In this document: one piece after another, positions 54,089 to 64,000 of the stretch
Numbering within the stretch: the first letter of the stretch is position 1
How the letters are laid out: each line of letters begins with the position of its first letter
Notes under the pieces: generated by a model
What the model was told of the DNA's origin: nothing
What the model saw: the letters and a program-made list of their open reading frames with translations, nothing else
Database searches by the model: none
Position numbers and translations under genes: made by a program
Assembly: GCF_037975245.1 (NCBI RefSeq)
Contig: NC_092579.1
Span: 22,080,666 to 22,144,665, forward strand
Direction: 5' to 3'
DNA: 64,000 bases
Source: Apostichopus japonicus
Taxonomy: Eukaryota; Echinodermata; Holothuroidea; Aspidochirotida; Stichopodidae

Positions 54089-55177
54089 TCTAAAAAAAAC
54101 AAATATCAAAGAAAATCCAACATAATTTGAAATTCATAAATTAAAAGAAGCTATAATAAATTATGCATTCTGTTACTAACCCATTCAGACATTCATTAAA
54201 CCATTCCATTTCATTCCATCCTTTCATTCTAGCTAGAGCATGCCAGTAACCTTCATTCCATGCTCAGCTCATTTTACTCACAATTCACCTTCATCCATCA
54301 ACATTCTACTATGCTGCTACTCCATTGTTTACCCCTTGGTGGTCAGGACTGATTGAGAAGCTGTTAGTCAGAGCTGTCCTGGCTGGAAGGATGTGCCTTT
54401 TCTTGAGTAAGTTAATTAATTTTGTTGCTATTGTAATTTTGCTTTGCTCAAAGCATGTGAGCTATAATCTACTTTACAATTAAACTGACAGAGTGCTTTC
54501 TACTCTTGTCTTCCTTGTATGCTTTGGGTTTCCTGCCTTTCAGAACCTTAGCGGGCTGGGCCTTGTAACACTTTTATGACTACTTACTTCAAAACTTATT
54601 ATTTATTAAAAGTAAGCCCTTCAATTCCTTCGACCGAAAGGCAATTTTTGGCAAGGAAAAAACCAATTAGATGTAACTACGTTGAGACCATTTGGAGTAT
54701 AACATTAGTTGCCAGGGCAGGAATTTCATGATTTTAGCCTCTTGCTACAAAGTGCATTAAAAGATCTACTATTAAAAATATCAAGTTCATACTGGTAAGT
54801 ACAGCACACATCTTATGGGAGCAGCCCAATAATATTTGCTGATAATAAGCCAAAGCAGTAATACTGGATTCATGTGATTATTGGACTGACGATTGTCATG
54901 TGTTGATGACAATAATCAACAAATATGATAGGTGCTATTTTTCTACTGACAATGTCAGTGAAATCTACTACTAGGCCTACTAGTACTAGCAGTTAGCCAG
55001 TAAATAGCCTGAATTTGAAGGCTTGTGACTTATTGTAGAAACTAATTTGTGTTTCACTTGGGTGCCATTTCACAAATTAATAACAAGAAAATAGATTAAA
55101 CTCCCCAACTAACTATCGAAATTGTTTTATTGCAATGTCTGTTTGTATTTTCATGTAATTTGTACCGGTACCACAAC

Positions 55178-55777
55178 GGGGTGTTACTAAAACGAATGAC
55201 AATTGCGTTACACATAACGAATGACAATATGTTGTACACACTAAAAAATTGCGTTGACTAAAACGAATGACAGTAATGACAGCACAGACATTTTCTTCAA
55301 CCGGGTATCACAGTTCAGACTTCGTGGGTGTCTAGATAATGTACGGGCAAGATAAAAACGCACCTTATAGTAAGCGAAGTTGTAAGTTTGATTTTAAAAA
55401 GTAAATTTAACGTCATTTTTCCGATATTAATTGTTAGAAACTAACAATACTATAATCTTGAAACGGCTTCAGTAATCTTTCTATATAAATCTATGGAGGT
55501 AAAAAGCACAGAACTAAGGCGCATTCTCACACAAAAACTTTCCCTGTGGTTTCTATCCATAAATTACACAAAAACCCTGCAACCACGTAACATGCGATTT
55601 CCTCAAATCATTTTTGCGCAGAAAACCAATAACCGCGTACTCCACTCCGTTAATCATTCTATCTCCACTCAACACTGTCCTTCGTTGTCATTCGCTGTCA
55701 TTCGCAAATGATAATTAACCCTGTACAAAGTCAATTGTCATTCGGTCATTCGCTGTCATTCGTTTTAGTTTGTCCCC
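55178..55777. mobile_element. MITE with CGAATGACA subterminal repeats
   Basis: The left end GGGGTGTTACTAAAACGAATGACA-like and the right end (inverse of GGGG-GACAAACTAAAACGAATGACA) form TIRs. Flanks are CACAAC on both sides (55172-55177 and 55778-55783), a 6-bp duplication (7 if one C is shared). The motif CGAATGACA occurs three times inside the left end and its inverse about five times inside the right. The element is ~600 bp with no coding frame recognised. The superfamily is undetermined. It lies in the presumed NTHL1 leader intron. Confidence 0.75.
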
Positions 55778-56186
55778 CACAACGTGCACGCAGATGCACC
55801 TCAAAAAGGTCATTAAAATGGCCCAGCCTACATAGATTGGAAGATTATGAAACCAACCTGTAAAGTATCCTGCAGTGACAACCTCTTTAATCTGTTATGA
55901 TAACGCTTGTATAACTCTAGGCCTAGTGACTGAATCGATTATCTCCTCAACTGGTTCGTCAATCTAGGCTAGGCGTAATAGTAATACATCACAGCTTAGG
56001 CTAAACCAGTTCCACGAAGTTGTTGATACGAATCCTTCCTTAGCCTACTGCCACTAATAGTAAGGATTTGACAAATATCTATTTTTTAGCTCCTTGTCTG
56101 AATAAACCAGTAGGGGTTGATAAACACCGGATGCATTCCGTTTTCAAGTGATGAGCACAAATACGTTGGTAGGAGATGCGACTTAC

Positions 56187-56300
56187 TTTCATGTTTTTGA
56201 AAATGTTTATATTTTCGTAAGTTGGTGGCAGACGATAAACTGTCAACTGTGGTTGGATGATAGCTGGTTGAAGAGTTGCACTTTATATGGCACGCCAAAC
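56187..56300 (-). other. NTHL1: Candidate NTHL1 5' non-coding exon
   Basis: A minus-strand segment ends at a strong GTAAGT donor (exon end 56187). The NTHL1 coding exon begins at 54089 just after a T-rich TTTAG acceptor, so splicing between the two is plausible. The frame open through this segment would meet a stop after joining, so it would be untranslated. The right boundary (transcription start) is a guess. On the opposite strand an ATG at 56287 opens a frame reaching a GTGAGA donor near 56396, so a divergent transcript is also possible. Confidence 0.35.
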
Positions 56301-56499
56301 GTGTACTGACCAAAGTAAAACGCCTTCAAAAGAAATATTTTTTAACAAGTCCGTCATTTCACTAAAACGTCTACTACGAGATGCAACAGAAAACGGTGAG
56401 ATGTCAGACCAATATTGCACCTTCCTTTTTGGAATGGCTATGTGCATCATCAAACTCCTGTCTTCATCGAAGACTCGACCCAAACCGCGGGTCGCGCTC

Positions 56500-59400
56500 T
56501 GAAAAAGTTAACTTTCTGTTGCTTGCAAATGACGTTTTCTACTTGTCGCAACAAAATGCAGACAGTAATGAAACGTGATACCTTGTTATCTTTTATCTAG
56601 ACCTGAAATGTCTATGCTGCTATGTACACTGTGTTGTGGGTATTGATCGTAGCTGTAATGTATTGACTGTACACTAGTGTCTAATTACCGACGGTAGCAA
56701 GCTGTGTGTGTATTTTCTGGGATCGATGGTGTCTAACACTTGTTACACCTCATTCGAAACTACGTCAGATTACCGTCATGAGACGTTTCTTTGTGCGCGA
56801 GTCTTCACGGCCTTTAAGAATGTCATCAATTCTAACCAATATAGTAAGAAACAAAACTTAATAACAAATATTACACCATGATTGTAGGTGCAAATTGACT
56901 TTGATATGTTGTGGTTCGTTCATACCACTTTTAACAATCCAGGTTGCAATTTTATAGCACGATCAGTTTTTAAGGATTGATTCTTTGATCACCAGAGGCT
57001 CATCATTCAATACCGCCATACCCAAATTAAAATCTAACACATTCACGGGTTATAAGGTCAGCCCCTAAGGTGCACCACAAACTCAACAGAACTTTGATGG
57101 TCCTAGGTAACATGCTTAAATCTTCCAGTGGGACTAGATATCATCCATGGTTGCTCTGATGTGTGCATGAAGGTAGAAGGACATTTTAGTCGAGTAATTG
57201 GGACTTAAAAGACAATCATAATAAAATGTGGGGTTGAATGAGGAGCCAATGTACAGCCGTTAAAGGGGAATTTGATATTAAACCACATTTTAAAGGTGGA
57301 TATATTAACAACAGGAATAGCAGTAGAAACACAACTATTTTGCTTTTGCTTTAACTAATCTGTAAAGTATAAAATATCAATTTAGGTATGGTGGGGGGGG
57401 GGGGGGCGGGGGATTGAAAAAAAAAATCAGGATGGATATGAAACAAGGAAAGATAATAATACTTAACTGTAATATTCAACATATCTATTATCTTCCACTT
57501 TTGAAAACAGAAATTTCGAGGTTGCAAAGAAGGAAATGAAAAGGAAAGGAAAAAAAACAACTAAAACTTGAAATATACAGTCAAAAATTGAAAAAGAATA
57601 TGTAATCATGCTAGGAAGATTCAACTTTGTGTCCGACAGATGTTTAAATGGTATACAGTATTTCATTTACATGTGTACAAAGCTAAAGTGGTACAAAGCT
57701 AAAGTGGTAGTTTACTAGTTCTTCACTCATGTGACTACTGCATTTTTCTATGCCATAATTATGAAACGATTCCCTATGCCCAAAATTATAAAAACTTTAC
57801 AGATTATCACTGACAAGTTGTTCACCGACTGTTATATGTAAAATTAGAATGTTGTTTGCTAACAGTAGGCCAATTGCTGACAAAACTTGATCTATCAGAC
57901 AAGGTAAGCAGACTTTCTCAATGTTGAGCGTTTCCATCCATCTTTTGCAAATAATGCAATAAACAAAATACAGGTCGTAATGTCTCTGGTCAGAAGGGAG
58001 CCTACAATCGCAGCCCTAGCCAGAGTTGCTTGCTTTTTGGGTGGGTATTACAAGGAGTGGGGTGGGGGGGGGTTACACTCCCTTGATCCAAAACTGCAAC
58101 ATCTTGGTATAACTTCCTGAAGATGTGAAACTGTGAAATTTATATGAATATATGTGAGATGAAACCATTTGTAAACACCTGGAGAGGTTAAAATTACATA
58201 ATAGAATATCTATTATATTCATAATAAGCACAGAAAAAGAAGAAAGTTGATTTGTCAATATTCCCTCCATTAGAGGAAAACCCAATTTCAGTATCTTGTC
58301 CCTAACTCAAGATAGGGTTGACTGAATGTAACCCAGTTTGACTGGCTTAACCCTTGATTATAAACTAAAGTGAGCCACAGTAGGTGGCCTGTGATGATCA
58401 TGTCATAATGGCAAATGTTCTTCACTTTGTTTTCCTATTACAATCTTCTCATTGATTTATCCTTGAAACTTGATACATTTGGAGGGTTGACTTAGCTCTC
58501 TGTCAAGGTTCTCTGTATTTACATCAAATTCAAAAATTGTTTTGTAGAAATACTATTTTCCACCATGAAAAAGTGAGTTACAAAGAAAGACAATAACATT
58601 TCCAACTGAAATCGCTGTGATGACATCATTCACTTTGCTTTGCCAGATGCATTCTTTAAACACTACCAAATTTGAAAAAAATTGTATCTTTATCATACAA
58701 AAGAAAAACTACAAGGATATAGTTTTAACCAAAAGTTGCTGAAAATTTCCTGCACTTTTGTTTGAGTTAAGCCAACCGGAATATCCCTTTAAACATTAAA
58801 ACACAACAACAAAGCTGGATGTAAACCTTGCATCAAATTGCATGAACAGTTCATGACTGAAATAGCACCTGCCATTCTGAAGGTGGTAGTGACCATGCAA
58901 ATTAACATAGCTGTGAGCAATGCTGATTCACATTAAAATAATCCACAGCACAGGTTGGCAAAGTGCTTACCAGCTGGCAAATCCTCTGCGGCCAGTGTGG
59001 TTTAATCGAACCCTATTAATATGGCAGGTGAAACCTTACAACATGGTAAAACATGACATTTACAGTATACTTTGGGGGAGTTTGTATATCGTTCCACCTT
59101 GTGATAAGATATATCCAAACTAACATATGGCCAATGAACACCATAGAACTTTCCCATTTCATTACAATGTTTTCACTTCTTATCACAAGGAGCAGTTGTA
59201 CATTCACATCGTTCTGGCTGCAGATTAGGTACAGAATTTCATTGTGTCTCACATTTGTATGCTCTCCCCTGCTGAACAGTGTCTCAACTACTGTATGTAG
59301 ATATCAGGGAATAATCTGGTATAGCAAAATGCTTTTTGAAATGGCAACACTGCCACAAAAAATGCAAAGTAGTATAGCAGTGTTTGTTTACCGAACCTTA

Positions 59401-59644
59401 GTGTTTTTAGCATTTAAAGACATAAGGCAACATGTAAACACCAAACTGTGCCATGGACAACATCTCTCCTCATGTTATCCTGCATTTAAGTCTGAGCTTT
59501 CTCAGTGTATCGAGAGGCTGAAATTAGTTACTTGACTGACCTATAACAGCTCAACCCTACCCCCCCCCCCCCTCCCAAGTTATCCTCTCTGTTACTGGAA
59601 TGGCTGGTACTGTAACTGCATCCGCTAATTGACTGGAAGATATT
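56500..59644. other. Spacer between NTHL1 and BUD31
   Basis: No gene is recognised. A G-run with A-run lies at 57390-57426, a 16-bp tandem duplication (TACAAAGCTAAAGTGG) near 57677-57709, a G-run at 58062-58072 and a C-run at 59560-59571. The right part should be BUD31 3' untranslated sequence. A 160-codon plus-strand frame (59053-59535) lies antisense to it and looks fortuitous. Confidence 0.4.
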
Positions 59645-62434
59645 TTATCCTGAACACCCTCTACAGCCACAATGGACACATTCCACAATCCTTCCCTGTA
59701 GAAGAACAACAATAGTGTGTTACAAAGAAAAATCTGGTTTTAAGGAGGCATAACTCCTATCAGAGTTGTATCAAACCACCTGGGTGTTCTCCCTCAGGAA
59801 AATTGGGAGATTTTTTCGATACATTGAAATTGGGTAAACTGGGGCAAGTTTAAACCACTTAAGTTTCAAAGCACAGTGTTCAAAAATCAGTTAATGGTGA
59901 GTAAAGAGGCTTGTTTACAAGTGACAAAAACTTAAGGCTCTCATAGCTTAAAATTTACAGGGTAATGATACGGAAATGTATTTTTGTGTTCTTTAATGGG
60001 TGCAGTGGAACACCAAAAGCTTTAAACCACACAATAAAAATTTATTGTTCTAAGTATCTTCATTTCAAGGGCAAATGTCCACTGCACAGTAATTTAATGA
60101 AACTACTGACCTCTTCAAGTTTGGGCTTTGGTACCCTACAGATGCAATTGGTTCCAAAGTTTGTGTCTCTCTGTTGGATACAACGAAGGCAGCACAGATT
60201 CTCGTAGCCCTGCTTTTTCCATTTGGCAATTAAGTTCTTATCCGCATAACCTTCCTTTATACAGTAATCGTAAAGAGCTGAAGAGAGGAAGACATGAAGA
60301 ACCGTTACAAGACATACACTTCATAATGCAATAATTTGCTTCACAAAGATTCAGCAAATTAATATGTGGAGTTCCAACGTTAGATAGATATTGGCTTGTC
60401 TTGGAAACACTAGAAAAGTCTGCTTCAATCGGAAGATATGACTTAAAATGCATGCCCTAATTAGCAGTGATGTGTTTTCGTTTTGAGAAACTAGTCAGCA
60501 CCTTTTATCCTGCTAGAGAGTAAACTTACTAGGAAAAAGAGCAAACAATTTTGAACAGGCTAGTAAAGCAACTGAACCTGTGACCTTGGGGTTATGAGCC
60601 TGATGCTCTACCAATCAGGGTTACAAGCCTGATGCTCTACCAATCAGGCTTACAAGCCTGATGCTCTACGAACCAGGGATACAAGCCTGCTGCTCTACCA
60701 ATCAGGGTTACATGTCTGATGCTCTGCCAATCAGGGTTACATGTCTGATGCTCTACCAATCAGGGTTACAAACCTGATGCTCTACCAATCAGGGTTACAA
60801 GTCTGATGCTCTACCAATCAGGGTTAAGGGCTCGTTGCTCTACTTAATGAACTATCAAGCATTTAGTTGGATGCCATCCTAACATAGACATTTCTTTGCT
60901 ATAGGTGTCAGTCAGAAGCGACAGTAACTTGCATATCTTGTAACCGTGGATCACACATTAATAGTATTTGATACAACCCCGAAGGTGACAGGGATGGAAT
61001 TCAAGAGAAATTTGGCAATTTTCCTGTAGAGTATACATTGGTATATACAAGTAAATAAACAAAGGAAAACCAATGAGAGTATTTAAACTTGATAGCAAGA
61101 GTCATAAGGGACATGACTTATACATCTACATCACGTTAAAATGGAGAACAAAATTTTTTCAACTAGTTTACACCAGTTATGTGTTAGTAAAGTACACCTG
61201 ACTAACCCAGTTTTCAATGGAATCTATCCTTTTTGATATTACCTGTTAACTTTTTCATGGATTTTCTACTTGAATATGCTATGACTGAGTTGGGACTTTA
61301 CATCAGTTCTAAAGTACCAAACTTGAGCATCATATTATCACTGGTAAAAATTGCATGAGAATTACTCACTTCTGCTAATAGCCTTTCTTTTGTAGAATAG
61401 GTCAAAGATATACCGAGATTTCTGGTGATGGATTCGGAAGATTGGCCACAAAGCTTCTACTTTCCTCTTTCCTTCATGGCTTTCTGTTTCAGCTGAAAAA
61501 ATAGAATGTTAAGTAGCAATTATTTAGTTGAATAAAAGAAACAAATTAGGTCAAAGTTAGTAGATGTTTTCATATTTGTTGATTGTTTACATCTGTACCA
61601 TTAAACTATTGATAGATTTTTGTTTGCTGTGTGTGGTGGGTACCAGCAATGTTATCTCAACTGCAGCCAATGGCTCACTAATAATGTTCTCATGTGGTAT
61701 GTTCTGTACTGTGTAGAATGCAGAATGAGAGCTGTTGGTCAGATCTGCAACAAGTGCACATTAGGCGTAAAATATTTGTACATTGACTAAATTTGAATAG
61801 TTGATCATAAAAGTAAACTGAAACTGGTACCAATAAATAAGTCAAGACCATTGAAACTATCAACATGCTAATTGCAGCAATCAGTTTACCAGTAAATATC
61901 TCTCGAAATCTGCCAGATCCTTCACAACACTGGTTACCTATTATCTCAAGTTCTGTAATTCTTTTACTAATGGCAAGGCAAGAAAAATGACAATGAAAAT
62001 GAAATAAGAAAACTAGGAAGTGAATGCCAAGCCATCCAAGGATAGCATATCTTCTGAGTGGCATTAAGTCAGGTAGGCTAGGCCTAAGCCTTGTTTCTTT
62101 CTTTCTTTTTTGGCAATACATATTATCCATTTGCAATATCGCAAGCATACAAACCCGGCGAACACTAAACTCGAACTTGGCAAAGCGTTAGGCTATGGCT
62201 AATTGCTATAACTAAGGACGTCCACGATATAGCCAGGGAGACTGTGAAGTACAATTTCGCGAAACCAGTTACCATTATAAAGCAATGACAAATTCGTGTT
62301 CTGATTAATTTCTGTCACATCATGTAAAAAATGCAATCACCTTCTCGCATTTTTTGGTCCAATTCATCAAGAGTTGGTTCAATCAATTCCCATCCTTCTG
62401 GTGGTGGCTTTCTGCTACGTTTAACTTTAGGCAT
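59645..62434 (-). CDS. BUD31: BUD31 spliceosome-associated protein
   Basis: Nuclear protein of the U2-associated/activated spliceosome (yeast Bud31/Cwc14, G10 family), needed for efficient pre-mRNA splicing. Coding exons on the minus strand: 62434-62341, 61492-61370, 60277-60111 and 59695-59645, totalling 435 bases and 144 residues, the same length as human. It starts [20 protein letters not shown], continues with [19 protein letters not shown] and ends with the cysteine-rich zinc-binding part ([33 protein letters not shown]). All metal-ligand cysteines expected in the family are present. Exon joins are GT-AG (donors GTGATT, GTGAGT, GTCAGT) and in phase. The residue split across exons 2/3 reads Thr in SRTLYDY, where the human protein has Glu. 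No promoter motif was recognised upstream of the ATG. Confidence 0.98.
60563..60846 (-). repeat. 29-bp minisatellite derived from a tRNA-like sequence
   Basis: Eight full 29-bp units (60592 to 60823) plus a partial one. On the minus strand each unit reads CCCTGATTGGTAGAGCATC then AGGCTTGTAA. This is the D-arm (A-box) and 5' anticodon arm of a tRNA. At the low-coordinate end, 60620 to 60567 continues as a tRNA-like molecule with a CAT anticodon position (GGCTCATAACC) and a B-box-like GGTTCAGTTGC. It sits in BUD31 intron 2. Confidence 0.88.
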
Positions 62435-62812
62435 ATTTGTGTAGTTGTAAAATTTTGTAACAGAGCGTTCTTGATTTGTCGCATCTACAAAGCCGTGTCT
62501 CGATGTTGATCACGGTCTGAGAGGGCGCAAATACAAATTAACTTGTACGGAATATTTGAAGGGCTGTTCAAAACAGATATACTAGTCTCCTTGAACAAGT
62601 TTATATAATCGCTACCCCCACCCCCTCCCCATGTAATAATAGCGAATGACGTAACAAAAGTATCTTTTATGTACATTTGGATAACTCTATCATGTTTAGG
62701 TGTATGCACGTAGTCAACTGTGTATATTTAGCACGCTCTCTGAGACATGTAAAATACCCTATATATAGCAAAGAACATGGCGTGTGTGTGGAAGGTTCAT
62801 CAAACCTAAAAC
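62435..62812. other. Upstream flank of BUD31
   Basis: Contains the presumed BUD31 promoter and 5' untranslated region, with a few CpGs at 62465-62525. No TATA box or other element is clearly placed. A C-rich stretch lies at 62613-62628. Confidence 0.35.
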
Positions 62813-63380
62813 CATAGGCGTACGGGACCATTTCAGTTTGGGGGGGCAGAACTTTTTGTGCCCGAAAGTTCCCGTGACACTATCTAAGCGGAGCGCCACC
62901 ATCAGTTGGCGCGTAGCGTACAAGAAAATTGTTGGCACACAATGCCTCTCAGATTGCCGGAAACGGCACTTCTGAGGCCTTGCAAGTTGCATCTAAACAT
63001 TCTTTATTTTATAATCTCACGTTTTAGAAATTTACACTTCCCCAAAAATTTGGTAAATTAGAAGAAGAAAAAATGGTAAAATCACTTTGAAGGGGAAAAA
63101 TGGGACAGTACATTTTTTAAGCTCCTATTTAGTTACCTTATTTATTATTTTAACACAGTACTCAGCTACCTCCAGAAAAACCATGATACATTGTTCAACG
63201 ACACGTAGGCGGGATAATGTCGCTGTGTCGGGTGAGACTGCAATTTGTCTCACAAAAAAGTATAAAATATAAAAAAGAAAACGATAAACCTGTACTTCTA
63301 GGCGTGTAGGCACTGCCCCCCCCCCCTCCTCAACATCCATGAAAAAGAAAATGTTTTTTATATACACTCATATTGGGGAT
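62813..63380 (+). mobile_element. Partial hAT-like element with shared core
   Basis: The left end CATAGGCGTACGGGACC resembles the TIR of the element at 29004 (CATAGGCGTAGGAGCC). The shared GC-rich core follows at 62879-62922. No inverse right end is visible before the next element, so the right boundary is uncertain and the copy may be truncated. Confidence 0.6.
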
Positions 63381-63388
63381 GTCCAGGT

Positions 63389-64000
63389 CAAGGGCGGCGG
63401 AAGCACTTTTAATCTGGGGGGCACCGACATCAAAGGGCACTTTGCAGAAATTCGATTGGACTGATGCAGCCTTACCTTTAGTACCCTTTATAACTCTTAT
63501 TGTATTATCTTATTTGTGTATACACATCACTCCATCAACGCCCCCCCCCCCCAAAGGAAAATATGCAGTACTAGCACTGCAATATCCAAATTGGGAAACA
63601 AGGAACAAGTTTTCTTTTGACACAAAATGTGGTGAAATCATGCTAGTTGCTAATGTAGGAATCTTCCGAATTAGAGTTTTTTTCTTGTTCATATCTTAAC
63701 AAATTTTTTTCCATTCGAAATAGCTTTGAGTTTGACCCACAGAAATTCATTAAAAGTCACAGGCTTAGCCAGGATTTGCAAAGTTGTATGCACGACTATC
63801 TGAGCGGAGCGCCACCATCGGTTGGCGCGGAGCGTACTAGAAAATTTTTGGTTTTACAAACCCCTCAGATGGCAGGAAACGGCCCTTCCCGAGTGTTCAT
63901 TCTGGTTCCCTGGCCTCTTGCTAACTTGAGGCACCTCAATTTTTATGTAGAAAAAAGGCACAGTTTTAACCTGCCCCCTGTGCCCCCCGGTTCCGCCGCC
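63389..64000 (+). mobile_element. hAT-like family B element cut by the window edge
   Basis: The left end CAAGGGCGGCGGAAGC lies at 63389, and the window ends within the inverse GGTTCCGCCGCC. The core is at 63795-63838. The sequence from about 63763 (CAGGCTTAGCCAGG) could be the left end of a further nested copy. The TIRs resemble those of the element at 43600. The 8 bases before it are GTCCAGGT; the right duplication is outside the window. Confidence 0.7.

Noticed and set aside
59053-59535. 160-codon plus-strand frame
   Set aside because: Antisense to the BUD31 3' region, with irregular composition and no recognised domain.

Overview
This is a stretch of an animal nuclear genome. Genes are broken by introns with canonical GT-AG junctions, and the rest is AT-rich, repeat-laden non-coding DNA. 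A secreted hemopexin-type matrix metalloproteinase, NTHL1 and BUD31, together with a tRNA-derived SINE, LINE fragments and many hAT-like miniature elements, indicate a metazoan. Base texture and intron sizes would suit a marine deuterostome invertebrate such as an echinoderm, possibly a sea cucumber, but that is a weak inference and no sequence here proves it.

Layout. 1-1,090: two phase-compatible minus-strand exons may be the 5' end of an unidentified gene running off the left edge. 1.1-35.8 kb: a gene-poor region of microsatellites, minisatellites, a SINE, four copies of one ~390-bp hAT-like MITE (bounded by CAGTGGCGGAGC and its inverse), and a three-deep nest of hAT-like elements at 28,857-30,623. 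A 17-bp-type minisatellite (31,436-31,936) abuts a small CpG-dense patch. 35,797-45,947 (+): an eight-exon MMP gene of 511 codons, whose introns hold a 5'-truncated LINE and an 875-bp TIR element. 46-51.4 kb: a short minisatellite, a degenerate LINE 3' end and AT-rich spacer. 51,449-54,088 (-): complete NTHL1 coding sequence in four exons (341 codons), with a possible 5' non-coding exon near 56.2 kb and a 600-bp MITE in that leader intron. 59,645-62,434 (-): complete BUD31 in four exons (144 codons), with a tRNA-derived 29-bp minisatellite in an intron. 62.8-64.0 kb: two further partial hAT-like elements, one cut by the window edge.

The genes do not form a pathway. MMP acts outside the cell, while NTHL1 (base excision repair) and BUD31 (spliceosome) are nuclear housekeeping proteins. 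MMP and NTHL1 converge tail to tail; NTHL1 and BUD31 are head to tail on the minus strand.

The most notable unexplained structure is a ~40-bp GC-rich core with hairpin potential. It recurs seven times, inside mobile elements whose terminal inverted repeats differ, which suggests modular, recombining MITE families. The other notable item is a minisatellite built from the D-arm/anticodon-arm half of a tRNA-like sequence.
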